Assembly: GCF_009764645.1 (NCBI RefSeq)
Contig: NZ_RWIM01000061.1
Location: 1 to 64,000, forward strand
Direction of reading: 5' to 3'
Length of the DNA: 64,000 bases
From: Pseudomonas sp. PB106
GTDB taxonomy: Bacteria; Pseudomonadota; Gammaproteobacteria; Pseudomonadales; Pseudomonadaceae
Part shown: piece by piece, positions 9,330 to 19,180 of the stretch
Layout of the letters: each line of letters starts with the position of its first letter
Numbering within the stretch: the first letter of the stretch is position 1
Program-made: the position numbers and the translations under genes
Notes under the pieces: model-generated
What the model saw: the letters and a program-made list of their open reading frames with translations, nothing else
The model's database searches: none
What the model was told of the DNA's origin: nothing

Positions 9330-10739
9330 TCAGCCCACCGAACGACTGATCCGAATCCGCTTGCGCGCACTACGCGTCAAACGAATCGACAGCATCAGCG
9401 CCGCACAGCTCAGACCAACGATCAAACCCTGCCACAAACCGCTCGGGCCGCGTGGCTCGCCGAGCCAGTCGGTCAGGCCGAGGGCGTAACCCACCGGCAA
9501 ACCAATGCCCCAATAGGCGAACAAGGTCAGGATCATCGTCACGCGCGTGTCCTGATAACCCCGCAGCGCACCGGCAGCGGTCACCTGGATCGCATCGGAA
9601 AACTGGAACAGCGCCGAATACACAATCAGCATCGCCGCGATGTGAATCACCGTCGGGTCAGCGGTATAGATCGCCGCAATCGGTTTACGCAACAGCAACA
9701 TCATGCTTGCCGACAGGCAGGCGTAGGCCAGCGCGGTGCCCATGCCGACGCCAGCGGCAAAACGCGCCTCCCGGGGTTCTTCGCGACCAAGGGCCTGACC
9801 GACCCGCACGGTGACCGCCATGCCCAGCGAATACGGAATCATGAACACCAGCGAGCTGACGTTCAGCGCAATCTGATGGCCGGCAACCACGGTGGCGCCG
9901 AGGCTGCCGATCAGCAGGGCGATCACCGCGAAGATGCTCGACTCGGCAAACACCGCGATGCCAATCGGCAGACCGATTGCCAGCAGACGCTTGATCACCG
10001 CCCATTGCGGCCAGTCGAAACGGCTGAAAATTTCGCTGGAACGATAGGCCGGTGCCCAGCGCTCATAACCGGCCAGACCCAGCGCCATCACCCACATCAC
10101 GATTGCCGTGGCCCAACCGCAGCCGACGCCGCCCATGGCTGGCACACCAAAATGGCCATAGATGAAGATGTAGTTCAGCGGAATGTTCAGCGCCAGACCG
10201 CACAGGCCCAGCACCATCGCCGGGCGCGTGCGGCCGATGCCGTCACTGGTGCAGCGCAGCACGTGATAGAACGCCACCGCCGGCAAACCGCTGGCGATGC
10301 CGTGCAGGTATTGCATGCACGGGCCGATCAGTTCCGGGTCGACGTTCATCAGGTGCAGCACCGGCTCGGCGGCAACCAGCATCGCCGTCGCGATCAGTCC
10401 GACCACCAGCGCCAGCCACAGCGCCTGGCGCACAATCGGGCCGATTTCACTGTGCGTACCGGCGCCGAAACGCTGAGCGACTTTCGGCGTGGTGGCCAGC
10501 AAGGTGCCGGTCATCAACAGAAACACCGGCACCCAGATCGAGTTGCCCAATGCCACTGCCGCCAGATCTTTTGGCCCGACACGCCCGGCCATCACCGCAT
10601 CGACGAAGCCCATGGCGGTGGTCGCCAGTTGCGCAATGATAATGGGCAATGCCAGGCCGAGCAGGTTCTTCAACTCCAGGCGAATGCGCGCGGGGCGGGT
10701 CAGGGAAATGGCGACAGGTTGATCAGTTACGGAATTCAC
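9330..10739 (-). CDS. MATE-family multidrug efflux pump (PmpM/NorM type)
   Basis: Inner-membrane cation-coupled antiporter expected to export cationic drugs and dyes. The protein (469 aa from the GTG at 10739) shows 12 hydrophobic segments in two MatE repeats. Each starts with the family signature: LALPIIIAQLATTAMGFVDAVMAG near the N-terminus and GLPIGIAVFAESSIFAVIALLIG in the second half. The GTG start gives the usual Pseudomonas N-terminus (NSVTDQPVAISLTRPARIRLELK) with GGAC upstream. An in-frame ATG at 10781 would add 14 residues that are atypical. Divergent from pdxB. Resembles PAO1 PmpM; the symbol is left open because paralogues exist. Confidence 0.9.
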   Translation of the reverse strand: MNSVTDQPVAISLTRPARIRLELKNLLGLALPIIIAQLATTAMGFVDAVMAGRVGPKDLAAVALGNSIWVPVFLLMTGTLLATTPKVAQRFGAGTHSEIGPIVRQALWLALVVGLIATAMLVAAEPVLHLMNVDPELIGPCMQYLHGIASGLPAVAFYHVLRCTSDGIGRTRPAMVLGLCGLALNIPLNYIFIYGHFGVPAMGGVGCGWATAIVMWVMALGLAGYERWAPAYRSSEIFSRFDWPQWAVIKRLLAIGLPIGIAVFAESSIFAVIALLIGSLGATVVAGHQIALNVSSLVFMIPYSLGMAVTVRVGQALGREEPREARFAAGVGMGTALAYACLSASMMLLLRKPIAAIYTADPTVIHIAAMLIVYSALFQFSDAIQVTAAGALRGYQDTRVTMILTLFAYWGIGLPVGYALGLTDWLGEPRGPSGLWQGLIVGLSCAALMLSIRLTRSARKRIRISRSVG

Positions 10740-10899
10740 AGGCGAAGCGTCCAAAAGGTATTGATGCGCAAGGCGCCGCATTCTACGCCGCTGACGCGTT
10801 GGTCAGGAAAAATCCTCTGTTGCGGATTTGTAAGTGCAAAGGCTGCTGGCTCATCACCCGATCTGCACCTAAACTGCCGATCCGCCCAAGGAGCCCGCC

Positions 10900-12045
10900 A
10901 TGCTGATTGTTGCCGACGAAAATATCCCGCTGCTCGATGCCTTTTTTGCCGGTTTCGGCGAGATCCGCCGGGTGCCGGGCCGTTCCATCGACCGTGCGAC
11001 GGTCGAGCAGGCCGATGTGTTGCTCGTACGTTCGGTGACCAACGTCAATCGTTCGCTGCTTGAAGGCAGCAAGGTGCGCTTTGTCGGTACCTGCACCATT
11101 GGCACTGACCATCTGGATCTCGAGTATTTCAATGAGGCCGGCATTACCTGGTCGAGTGCGCCCGGGTGTAATGCCCGGGGCGTGGTCGATTACGTACTGG
11201 GTAGCCTGATGACCCTCGCCGAAATCGAAGGCGTCGATCTGACTCAACGCACCTACGGTGTTGTTGGGGCCGGTGAAGTCGGCGGACGGCTGATCAGGGT
11301 CCTGAAGGGCCTGGGCTGGAACGTCATAGTCTGCGATCCGCCACGTCAGGCTGCCGAGGGCGGTGATTACGTCAGTCTCGAGCAGATCATCGAGCATTGC
11401 GATGTGATCAGTCTGCACACGCCTCTGACCCGTAGCGGTGAAGGCGCGACTTGGCATTTGTTCGATCAGCAGCGTTTGCAGCAGCTCAAGCCCGGCGCGT
11501 GGCTGATCAACGCGGCGCGTGGTCCTGTGGTGGATAACGTAGCCCTGCGCGAAGTGCTCCTGGAGCGTGAAGACCTGCAAGCCGTTCTCGACGTCTGGGA
11601 GGCCGAACCCGAAGTCGATGTGGCATTGGCCGAACTCTGTGTGCTGGCCACGCCGCACATTGCCGGATACAGCCTCGACGGTAAACAGCGCGGAACGGCG
11701 CAGATTTATCAGGCGTATTGCGAATTCAGCGGCCAACCGTCGAGTCTTCAACTCAGTGAGCTTTTGCCCGCACCGTGGTTGTCTGAAGTGACCCTGCATG
11801 CTGACAGCGATCCTGCCTGGGCGCTGGCGATGTTATGCCGTGGCGTGTACGACCCGCGCCGCGATGATGCGGATTTTCGCCGCAGCCTCGTAGGCAATGT
11901 CGGCGAGCAGCGTGCGGCGTTCGATGTGTTGCGCAAGCAGTATCCGGTGCGGCGTGAGATTGAAGGGCTGAAGGTGCGGATTGAAGGGGAGTCGCCAGTG
12001 TTGCGGCAGATCGTGGCGGCGCTGGGTGCAATCGCAATCCCATAA
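10900..12045 (+). CDS. pdxB: Erythronate-4-phosphate dehydrogenase
   Basis: Second step of pyridoxal-5'-phosphate synthesis: NAD-dependent oxidation of 4-phosphoerythronate. The 381-residue protein belongs to the D-2-hydroxyacid dehydrogenase family with a C-terminal PdxB dimerisation domain. Seen are [17 protein letters not shown], the Rossmann motif [22 protein letters not shown], the catalytic Arg in [10 protein letters not shown], Glu in DVWEAEP, and His in ATPHIAGYS. Translation starts at ATG 10900 after AAGGAG. Monocistronic between the divergent MATE gene and the convergent 59-residue gene. Confidence 0.96.
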   Translation: MLIVADENIPLLDAFFAGFGEIRRVPGRSIDRATVEQADVLLVRSVTNVNRSLLEGSKVRFVGTCTIGTDHLDLEYFNEAGITWSSAPGCNARGVVDYVLGSLMTLAEIEGVDLTQRTYGVVGAGEVGGRLIRVLKGLGWNVIVCDPPRQAAEGGDYVSLEQIIEHCDVISLHTPLTRSGEGATWHLFDQQRLQQLKPGAWLINAARGPVVDNVALREVLLEREDLQAVLDVWEAEPEVDVALAELCVLATPHIAGYSLDGKQRGTAQIYQAYCEFSGQPSSLQLSELLPAPWLSEVTLHADSDPAWALAMLCRGVYDPRRDDADFRRSLVGNVGEQRAAFDVLRKQYPVRREIEGLKVRIEGESPVLRQIVAALGAIAIP

Positions 12046-12087
12046 CCGCGCAGCTCCTACACGGTTACTCGACAAATCCCGGACAGA

Positions 12088-12113
12088 AAAAACCCGGCCA
12101 AAAGAGGCCGGGT
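12088..12113 (-). terminator. Terminator of the 59-aa gene
   Basis: An 8-bp GC-rich stem (12092-12099 with 12106-12113) with a T6 run on the minus strand. It may also stop pdxB readthrough. Confidence 0.8.
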
Positions 12114-12132
12114 CAGGAAGACGGTGGCTATA

Positions 12133-12312
12133 TCACTCTTGTTCGGCAGGCTTGACCAATCGCTTTTCCAGTTCGCGGCACGCGTCCTGGATCATGTCTT
12201 CAGTGATCGGTACTTCACGCCCATCCTTATCGATAATCGAGCAACCCAGAGGTTGGCCGGGCTTGGTGCGGATCACTTCAATCTTGTCATCGCTGCTGTG
12301 TTGCAAGGACAT
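12133..12312 (-). CDS. Conserved small cytoplasmic protein, function unknown
   Basis: A 59-residue acidic protein (MSLQHSSDDKIEVIRTKPGQ at the start, ending ELEKRLVKPAEQE) with no membrane segment or cysteine pair; the single Cys is in PLGCSIIDKDG. A predicted C-terminal helix carries EDMIQDACRELEKRL. Related short proteins occur in pseudomonads but I know no function. The start at 12312 is chosen because GGAGA lies at good spacing; an ATG five codons upstream lies over that site. A terminator follows. Confidence 0.7.
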   Translation of the reverse strand: MSLQHSSDDKIEVIRTKPGQPLGCSIIDKDGREVPITEDMIQDACRELEKRLVKPAEQE

Positions 12313-12439
12313 GGCCTGTCTCCTCATCAGGTTGTACGCCTAAGTTAAAACCGCCACGTGACCAGGCTGTGACAACTCCCTGCGGTCCATTGGTGGCGAC
12401 AACTCCACTCAAACAGAAATGACCGCTCGTCTCAACCGG

Positions 12440-12471
12440 GACTTTAGACCAATAGTCTCTAGGCCCTAGTC
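12440..12471. promoter_or_regulatory. Nested palindromes in the ABC exporter upstream region
   Basis: AGAC/GTCT (12446-12458) is followed directly by CTAGG/CCTAG (12459-12469), and GACT/AGTC (12440-12443 and 12468-12471) brackets the block. It lies in the 258-bp gap between two divergent genes, so it may be an operator. No known regulator is assigned. Confidence 0.35.
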
Positions 12472-12570
12472 GTCACGGGCATATTTAACCTGACTCATTG
12501 TGATTTACAGAGTTCCACCCCACTTGAGTGTGTAGGCTTGTCCTATCCATCAGCACAGATGTGAACCCGA

Positions 12571-14364
12571 ATGATCTCGATGCTTTCCTCCCGACACCGG
12601 CGCGCCCTGCGCCTGACCAGTCATTTTCTGCTGCCATATCGCCTGCAGGCCTTTGGCGCGCTGCTGGCGCTGATCGTCACGGCCGGCATCACCTTGTCGA
12701 TGGGGCAGGGCATCAAGCTGCTCGTCGATCAGGGATTCATGACCCAATCGGCGCATCTGCTCAATCAGTCCATCGGGCTGTTCATGCTGCTGGTGGTCGG
12801 CCTGGCGATCGGCACCTTTGCCCGGTTTTATCTGGTGTCGTGGATTGGCGAGCGCGTGGTCGCCGATATCCGCCGGCAGGTATTCAACCATTTGGTGTAC
12901 CTGCATCCGGGGTTTTACGAGGACAACCGCAGCTCGGAAATTCAGTCACGCCTGACCGCCGACACCACGCTGCTGCAATCGGTAATCGGCTCGTCGCTTT
13001 CGCTGTTTTTACGCAATCTGCTGATGGTGATTGGCGGCATCGTTTTGCTGTTCATTACCAATCCCAAGCTGACCAGCATCGTGGTGATCGCGTTGCCGCT
13101 GGTCATTTCGCCGATTCTCATTTTCGGACGGCGCGTGCGTAATCTGTCGCGACAGAGCCAGGATCGCATTGCTGATATCGGCAGTTATGTCTCGGAAACC
13201 CTCGGCCAGATCAAAACCGTGCAGGCCTACAACCATCAGGTGCAGGACGAACAGCGCTTCGCCTCAACGGTCGAGCAGGCTTTCGAAACGGCGCGCAAAC
13301 GGATCTTTCAGCGTGCGTGGCTGATCACTTTGGTCATCGTGCTGGTGCTCGGCGCGGTGGCGGTGATGTTGTGGGTTGGCGGCATGGACGTGATTGCCGG
13401 GCGGATCTCTGCCGGTGAACTGGCGGCATTCGTCTTCTACAGCCTCATTGTTGGCAGTGCTTTCGGCACGTTGAGCGAAGTGATTGGCGAGCTGCAGCGC
13501 GCGGCCGGTGCCGCCGAGCGCATTGCCGAATTGCTGCGCTCGGAAAATATCATCCAGCCCCCAAGCAGCGGATTGGTGACGTTGCCTGTACGTGTGAAGG
13601 GAGAGCTGGAATTGCAGAACGTGCGTTTTTCCTACCCTTCGCGTCCGGAAAGCTACGCCGTCGACGGCTTGAATCTGACGGTCAGGGCCGGCGAAACCCT
13701 CGCACTGGTCGGGCCGTCGGGTGCCGGCAAGTCCACGGTGTACGACTTGCTTCTGCGGTTCTACGATCCGCGTGAGGGTCGGGTTCTGCTGGATGGGGTG
13801 CCACTGACGAGCCTCGATCCGCTGGATCTGCGCCGCTGTTTTGCCCTGGTCTCGCAGACGCCGGCGCTATTCTTCGGCAGTGTCGAAGAAAACATTCGCT
13901 ACGGTTGCCCGACCGCCACGTTGGAGCAGGTCAAGGAGGCAGCAAGGATTGCCCACGCCCATGACTTCATTGAGCAAATGCCGGAGGGCTACCAGACGCA
14001 TCTGGGCGACGGCGGGCTCGGTCTTTCCGGTGGACAACGCCAGAGACTGGCGATTGCTCGGGCGTTGTTGGTCGATGCGCCAATCCTGCTCCTCGACGAA
14101 GCCACCAGCGCCCTCGACGCGCAAAGCGAGCATCTGATTCAGGAAGCCTTGCCGAGCCTGATGCAAAATCGCACCACGCTGGTCATCGCTCATCGGCTGG
14201 CCACGGTGAAAAACGCTGACCGGATTGCGGTGATGGATCAGGGCAAGCTTGTTGCCATTGGCACCCATCAGGAATTGATTGCTAGCAATCCGCTGTATGC
14301 GCGGCTGGCGGCGCTGCAGTTCAATGATGGCCCGAGTGCTGGTGCCGAACCTGTCACTCACTAA
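12571..14364 (+). CDS. ABC exporter, fused permease-ATPase (MsbA-like)
   Basis: Half-transporter of the type IV exporter class. Residues about 15-310 hold six membrane helices with the exporter pattern (ARFYLVSWIGERVVADIRRQVFNHL; EIQSRLTADTTLLQ). The ATPase follows: Walker A GPSGAGKST, Q-loop LVSQTPALFFGSVEENIRYG, signature LSGGQRQRLAIARALL, Walker B ILLLDEATSALD and switch His in IAHRLATV. It forms a homodimer exporting a lipid, drug or peptide; the substrate is unknown. It is not lpxK-linked msbA, as no lipid A genes are near. It ends at a bidirectional terminator shared with slt. Confidence 0.9.
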   Translation: MISMLSSRHRRALRLTSHFLLPYRLQAFGALLALIVTAGITLSMGQGIKLLVDQGFMTQSAHLLNQSIGLFMLLVVGLAIGTFARFYLVSWIGERVVADIRRQVFNHLVYLHPGFYEDNRSSEIQSRLTADTTLLQSVIGSSLSLFLRNLLMVIGGIVLLFITNPKLTSIVVIALPLVISPILIFGRRVRNLSRQSQDRIADIGSYVSETLGQIKTVQAYNHQVQDEQRFASTVEQAFETARKRIFQRAWLITLVIVLVLGAVAVMLWVGGMDVIAGRISAGELAAFVFYSLIVGSAFGTLSEVIGELQRAAGAAERIAELLRSENIIQPPSSGLVTLPVRVKGELELQNVRFSYPSRPESYAVDGLNLTVRAGETLALVGPSGAGKSTVYDLLLRFYDPREGRVLLDGVPLTSLDPLDLRRCFALVSQTPALFFGSVEENIRYGCPTATLEQVKEAARIAHAHDFIEQMPEGYQTHLGDGGLGLSGGQRQRLAIARALLVDAPILLLDEATSALDAQSEHLIQEALPSLMQNRTTLVIAHRLATVKNADRIAVMDQGKLVAIGTHQELIASNPLYARLAALQFNDGPSAGAEPVTH

Positions 14365-14375
14365 GCGGCACTGAT

Positions 14376-14412
14376 AAAAAAATGCCCGTATCTCACCGAT
14401 ACGGGCATTTTT
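14376..14412. terminator. Bidirectional terminator between the ABC exporter and slt
   Basis: A stem of about 15 bp around ATGCCCGTATC/GATACGGGCAT with A- and T-runs on either side, so it works in both directions for the convergent genes. Confidence 0.9.
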
Positions 14413-14433
14413 GTTACTGGGCGTCAGGCGCAG

Positions 14434-16362
14434 TTATTGATCGTCAAAATAGCGCTCGTGCCAATCCACCAGCGGCTGCGGTGAGTTGAGCTTCTGGCCG
14501 TAGATCACCGAATACGAGAGCACGTTCTGCACGTACTGACGGGTTTCGTCGAACGGGATGCTTTCTACCCAGACGTCGAAGCTCAGATGATCGGCGCCGC
14601 GCAACCATTGGCGCACGCGGCCCGGGCCGGCGTTGTAGGCGGCGGAGGCGAGGACACGGTTGCCGTTGAACTGGCTGTGCACCTGACTCAGGTAAGCGGC
14701 GCCGAGCTGGATGTTCTTGTCCGGGTCGAGTACTTGCTGCGGCGAGGCCAGCGGGATGCTGAACTTGCGCGCGGTTTCCTTGGCGGTGCCGGGCATCAGT
14801 TGCATCAGGCCGCTGGCACCGACGCCGGAGCGTGCATCGTCCATGAACGCGCTTTCCTGACGGGTGATAGCGAACACCCAGCTCGAATGCAGGCCGCGCA
14901 CCTTGGCTTCACGCACGAGGGTGTCGCGGTGGGCCATCGGGAAGCGGATGTCCAGATCGTCCCAGTATTGCGCCTGACTGATGGTGCGGATCGCCGGGAA
15001 GTACCATTTCAAGTCGTAAGCGAGTTTTGCCTGGGCGACCATTTCGTCGCGGTTGAAATGCCGGCTCACGTGATACCACTCGCGGCGACCGTCGACGATC
15101 TGCCCACGGGCGTGGAATTCCAGAGCTCGGCGCACACCGGGCGTGTTGCGTACTTTGTTGATCAGCGCCTGGCTGAGCACCAATGGTTTGTTGTTCAGCG
15201 AATACGGCGATTGCGAGCGGTCCGCGGCGAGGAAACCATAGAAGTCCCGCTCACGCGCCAGGCTCTTGTACAGGGTTTGCGCTTCCGGATTTTGCGGCTG
15301 GGCCAGTTCCAGACTGCGCGCCTGCCAGTAGCGCCAGCGGTTGGTGGTGGCCAGGTCCTGCGGCAAGCGGCGAGTCAGTTGATAAGCGTCGTCCCAGCGA
15401 GCCAAGCGAAGCAACAGGCGCAGGCGCCATTCCGACACGGTGTTGTCGCGCAGTTCCGGGTCGTATTTGGTCATCACGTCCAGCGCGCGACTGTCGAAAC
15501 GCCGGGCGAGGGTCAGGCCGATTTCACGGGCGATCGCGACTTTCTCATCGCGAGAAAAATGCATGCTGCTGGCGTATCCGTCCAGCAAAGCCATGGCCTT
15601 GTCCGGATCCTGGCGGGCGAGACGGCGCAGGCCGAGGCTGACCACGTCGGACATCGGTTCATCGGCAGGGGTAAAGCGCGAAGGCTGATTGAGCAACTCG
15701 GGCTTCTGCGCCACATCGACCAGCAGCCGACCGCGCGGGGCGAGGGTGGTCAAGCCATTAACGAGGCTGTTGGCCAGCGGATAGTTACGCGCCTGAGCGG
15801 CGAGCTTGGTGCGCTCCCAGCGTTTCTGTTCGGTCAGTTGGCCGTCAGCGGCCCAGATGCCGAACAGTGCGTCACACGCGGCGGGTTGCGACTTGCCGGT
15901 CAGCCAGAGCTTTTCGGCATTGGCATAACCTTCGGCTTTCTTGTCGTGGGTGATCTGGTACTGCGCGTTGAGGCAGTCCAGTTCGGTGAAGTTGAGTTTC
16001 GGATCGTAATATTTGACGAAGGTCGCCCAGTCGCCACGGTCGGCGAGCCACCGCAACCAGCGCAGTTTCATCCAGTTGGCTTGGGGCAGATCACCGTGTT
16101 CGGCGAGAAATTTCTCGATCTCGGGGTTGCTCGCGGTTTTCAGGCGCGCGGTCAGTTCGTCGTAGGCCAGGTACGGTTCCAGCGGATAATCGGCCAGCGC
16201 CTGGCTGTAACGGAAATATGGGCCGGTATCGCCTTTGGCCAGCGCACGCTTGGCTTCATCGTAATACTGGCGTTGGGTGGACAGGTCCACCGCCTGGACG
16301 GATTGAACGGCAGCGGCGGAAAGTAGCAAACAGGACAAAACACTGAAAAGGCGACTGCGCAT
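14434..16362 (-). CDS. slt: Soluble lytic murein transglycosylase
   Basis: Periplasmic exo-lytic transglycosylase that cleaves glycan strands to 1,6-anhydro-muropeptides, feeding the recycling route that includes NagZ (also in this window). The 642-residue product has a signal peptide (MRSRLFSVLSCLLLSAAAVQ), a long alpha-helical U-domain of TPR-like repeats, a linker, and a C-terminal GEWL-like SLT domain. The catalytic Glu503 is in ITRQESAF, with GASGLMQLMPGTA and ASAAYNAGPGRV. The start at 16362 is chosen over 16401 because it places the signal peptide at the N-terminus. Divergent from uup. Confidence 0.95.
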   Translation of the reverse strand: MRSRLFSVLSCLLLSAAAVQSVQAVDLSTQRQYYDEAKRALAKGDTGPYFRYSQALADYPLEPYLAYDELTARLKTASNPEIEKFLAEHGDLPQANWMKLRWLRWLADRGDWATFVKYYDPKLNFTELDCLNAQYQITHDKKAEGYANAEKLWLTGKSQPAACDALFGIWAADGQLTEQKRWERTKLAAQARNYPLANSLVNGLTTLAPRGRLLVDVAQKPELLNQPSRFTPADEPMSDVVSLGLRRLARQDPDKAMALLDGYASSMHFSRDEKVAIAREIGLTLARRFDSRALDVMTKYDPELRDNTVSEWRLRLLLRLARWDDAYQLTRRLPQDLATTNRWRYWQARSLELAQPQNPEAQTLYKSLARERDFYGFLAADRSQSPYSLNNKPLVLSQALINKVRNTPGVRRALEFHARGQIVDGRREWYHVSRHFNRDEMVAQAKLAYDLKWYFPAIRTISQAQYWDDLDIRFPMAHRDTLVREAKVRGLHSSWVFAITRQESAFMDDARSGVGASGLMQLMPGTAKETARKFSIPLASPQQVLDPDKNIQLGAAYLSQVHSQFNGNRVLASAAYNAGPGRVRQWLRGADHLSFDVWVESIPFDETRQYVQNVLSYSVIYGQKLNSPQPLVDWHERYFDDQ

Positions 16363-16576
16363 GAGACATCCGGGCAGAGAAATCATGACAAGTGCCGACA
16401 CGAATCAGCACTGAATTGTCTGTAGCTTAGCCTTTTGCCAGCAAGCGGCGAAAGCTTTGCGGGCCTCGCAGCACAAGTTCGCAACAATTGTTGTGCAGAG
16501 TGCTTCGACAGACAAATTGCCGGCCTGTTGAAGCCCTAACTCAGGTAGAATGCGCGCCCGGTTTTTGGAGAAGCTC

Positions 16577-18499
16577 ATGACCCTGCTCAAATTCAGCGAT
16601 GTGTCCCTTGCGTTCGGCGCTATGCCGTTGTTGGACAAGGTGTCCTGGCAGATCGCCCGTGGTGAGCGGGTGTGCATCATCGGCCGCAACGGCACTGGCA
16701 AGTCCAGCATGATGAAACTGGTCAAGGGCGACCAGAAGCCCGATGACGGCTCGGTGTGGCGTGCCCCCGGTCTGAAAATCGGCGAATTGCCGCAAGAATT
16801 GCCAGTGGCCGACGATCGGACTGTATTCGACGTGGTTGCGGAAGGCCTTGATGGCGTAGGCGCGTTGCTCGCTGAGTACCATCACCTTGCGCAGAACTGC
16901 GTCACCGAAGAAGACCTGAACAAGCTGATGCACGTTCAGCAAGACCTCGAAGCCCGTGATGGCTGGCGTTTGCAGACGCTTGTCGAAAGCACCTTGAGCC
17001 GTCTGCAACTGCCGGCCGACAAGACCCTCGCCCAGTTGTCCGGCGGCTGGCGTCGTCGCGTGCTGCTGGCGCAGGCGCTGGTGTCCGAGCCTGATCTGCT
17101 GCTGCTCGACGAACCGACCAACCACCTGGATATCGGTGCGATTGCCTGGCTCGAAGAAGCGCTGAAGGATTTCCAGGGCGCCGTGCTGTTCATCACGCAC
17201 GACCGTTCCTTCCTGCAAAACCTTGCCACGCGCATTCTTGAGCTGGACCGCGGCGGCCTGATCGACTGGAATGGCGACTACGCCAGTTTTCTCGTGCACA
17301 AAGAAGCTGCACTGGCCGCTGAAGAAACCGCCAACGCGCTGTTCGACAAAAAGCTGGCCCAGGAAGAAGTCTGGATCCGCCAAGGCATCAAGGCTCGCCG
17401 CACCCGCAACGAAGGCCGCGTCCGCGCCCTGAAAGCATTGCGCGTTGAGCGTAGCGAGCGTCGTGAGCGCACTGGTAAAGCCAACATTCAGTTGGACACT
17501 GCCGACAAGTCCGGCAAGCAGGTGATGGTCCTCGAGAACGTGAGTTTTGCTCACCCGGGCGGCCCGTTCCTGATCAAGGATTTCTCGATGGTGCTGACGC
17601 GCGGCGACCGTATCGGTCTGCTCGGCGCCAACGGTACCGGCAAGACCACGTTGCTGAAGCTGATGCTCAGCGGTCTGCAACCGACCAGCGGCAAAGTGGA
17701 AGAGGGCACGCGCATCGACGTGGCCTACTTCGACCAGTTGCGCCATCAGCTGGATCTGGAAAAAACCGTGATCGACAACGTTGCGGAAGGTCGCGACTTT
17801 ATCGAGATCGACGGCCAGAACCGTCACGTGCTGAGCTACCTCGGCGACTTCCTGTTCAGCCCGCAGCGTGCCCGCACGCCGGTCAAGGCGCTGTCGGGTG
17901 GTGAGCGTGCGCGTCTGTTGCTGGCCAAGTTGTTCAGCAAACCGGCGAACCTGCTGGTGCTCGACGAACCGACCAACGACCTCGATGTGGAAACCCTCGA
18001 GTTGCTCGAAGAAGTACTGCTGACCTTCAACGGCACCGTGCTGATGGTCAGCCACGACCGGGCATTCCTCGACAACGTGGTGACCAGCACCCTGGTCTTC
18101 GAAGGCGAAGGCAAAGTACGCGAATACGTCGGCGGCTATCAGGACTGGATCCGTCAGGGCGGTTCACCGCGTCTGCTGGGCGTGACCGAGAGCAAGTCGG
18201 GCAAGGCTGACTTGAACTCCGCCGTGGTGACCGCTGAGCCTGCTGTGGTCGCAGCACCGGCCGCCGCTGCTCCGGCGGCCAAGAAGAAGTTGAGCTACAA
18301 GCTGCAACGCGAGCTGGAAGCGTTGCCCGGTGACATCGAAGCCAAGGAGCAGCAGATCGCTGCGGTGGAAGCTGAAATGGCTGAGGGCGGTTTCTATCAG
18401 CGACCTGCGGCTGAAACGGCCAAGGTGATCGCTTCTCTTGAGCAGGCGCAGGCCGAGCTGGATGCATTGGTGGAGCGTTGGGCCGAGCTGGACGCCTGA
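16577..18499 (+). CDS. uup: ABC-F family ATPase Uup
   Basis: Soluble ABC-F protein with two ATPase cassettes and no membrane domain; Uup-type members act on ribosomes or branched DNA intermediates. Of 640 residues, cassette 1 has IIGRNGTGKSSMMKL, LSGGWRRRVLLAQAL and LLLLDEPTNHLDI; cassette 2 has LLGANGTGKTTLLKL, LSGGERARLLLAKL and LVLDEPTNDLD. The linker contains the charged RQGIKARRTRNEGR stretch. The C-terminus is the coiled-coil DNA-binding extension typical of Uup, after an Ala-rich hinge (AAPAAAAPAAKKKL). The start ATG 16577 has GGAG upstream. Next to slt, as in PAO1. Confidence 0.93.
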   Translation: MTLLKFSDVSLAFGAMPLLDKVSWQIARGERVCIIGRNGTGKSSMMKLVKGDQKPDDGSVWRAPGLKIGELPQELPVADDRTVFDVVAEGLDGVGALLAEYHHLAQNCVTEEDLNKLMHVQQDLEARDGWRLQTLVESTLSRLQLPADKTLAQLSGGWRRRVLLAQALVSEPDLLLLDEPTNHLDIGAIAWLEEALKDFQGAVLFITHDRSFLQNLATRILELDRGGLIDWNGDYASFLVHKEAALAAEETANALFDKKLAQEEVWIRQGIKARRTRNEGRVRALKALRVERSERRERTGKANIQLDTADKSGKQVMVLENVSFAHPGGPFLIKDFSMVLTRGDRIGLLGANGTGKTTLLKLMLSGLQPTSGKVEEGTRIDVAYFDQLRHQLDLEKTVIDNVAEGRDFIEIDGQNRHVLSYLGDFLFSPQRARTPVKALSGGERARLLLAKLFSKPANLLVLDEPTNDLDVETLELLEEVLLTFNGTVLMVSHDRAFLDNVVTSTLVFEGEGKVREYVGGYQDWIRQGGSPRLLGVTESKSGKADLNSAVVTAEPAVVAAPAAAAPAAKKKLSYKLQRELEALPGDIEAKEQQIAAVEAEMAEGGFYQRPAAETAKVIASLEQAQAELDALVERWAELDA

Positions 18500-18512
18500 T
18501 TGATCCGGTAAC

Positions 18513-18552
18513 AAAAAAGCCCGGCCTCATTTGCGTGAAGCCGGGCTTTTTG
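18513..18552 (+). terminator. Terminator of uup
   Basis: Stem AAAAAGCCCGGC / GCCGGGCTTTTT with a loop of about 14 nt and a T5 run. The A-run on the other side could serve the minus strand. Confidence 0.88.
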
Positions 18553-18635
18553 TAGGGGCTGCCGAAGGCTGCGATCTTTTGACTTTGTTTTAAAAGAACA
18601 GGATCAAAAGATCGCAGCCTTCGGCAGCCCCTACA
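18551..18635. repeat. REP-like inverted repeat (family A), perfect 32-bp arms
   Basis: Bases 18551-18582 and 18604-18635 are exact reverse complements around a 21-bp loop. The core CTGCCGAAGGCTGCGATCTT is shared with the other family A copies. It lies between the convergent uup and universal stress genes. Confidence 0.92.
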
Positions 18636-18639
18636 CGGG

Positions 18640-19077
18640 TTAGCGTTTGACCAGGTGTACCGCTAATACGTCGCATGGCGCGCCGTGCAGCACGTCATTG
18701 GCGGTCGAGCCGAGCAACAGCGCCAGACCGTGACGACCATGGCTGCCGACCACGATCAGATCGCATTGCTGCTCTTTGGCGAAATGATGAATTTCCTGAC
18801 GTGGCTGGCCATAGGTCAGGTGGCAGTTGGCGCCTTCAAGCTCAGAATACTTGAGCTTCAGGCGCTCGAGACGCTCCTTGGCCTGATCGAATTGCTGTTG
18901 TTGCAGTTGTGACAGATCCATCGGCACGTCGCCGCCGAACGCCATGGCCATCGGCTCGACAATATGCACCAGCGATAGCTTGGCGCCGTTGCTCACCGAC
19001 AGCTCTCGGGCGCGGTGGATCACAGGGTCGCACTCTTCAGTCAGATCTACGGCGACCAGGATATGGGTGTAGGGCAT
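18640..19077 (-). CDS. Universal stress protein (UspA family)
   Basis: A 145-residue single-domain USP. The fold is shown by MPYTHILVAVDLTEE at the N-terminus, a VHIVEPMA strand, and the C-terminal ATP-binding type motif VVGSHGRHGLALLLGSTANDVLHGAPCDVLAV (G-2x-G-9x-G-S pattern). It therefore probably binds nucleotide. The start at 19077 follows GAGGAG; an upstream ATG at 19101 would add eight atypical residues. Role in stress survival is inferred from the family. Confidence 0.9.
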   Translation of the reverse strand: MPYTHILVAVDLTEECDPVIHRARELSVSNGAKLSLVHIVEPMAMAFGGDVPMDLSQLQQQQFDQAKERLERLKLKYSELEGANCHLTYGQPRQEIHHFAKEQQCDLIVVGSHGRHGLALLLGSTANDVLHGAPCDVLAVHLVKR

Positions 19078-19180
19078 GAGGTGCTCCTCGTGACGGTTCA
19101 ATATTGGTAAGTATGGCTGGTTTCAAGCGCATTGGTTCCAAAGTGACACAATGGGCTCATCAATAAACGGGAGTACAGAT

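Noticed and set aside
9312..11063. Plus-strand ORF of 583 codons across the MATE gene
   Set aside because: Antisense shadow: low-complexity Arg/His/Gln composition, no domain, and it runs into pdxB in a different frame.
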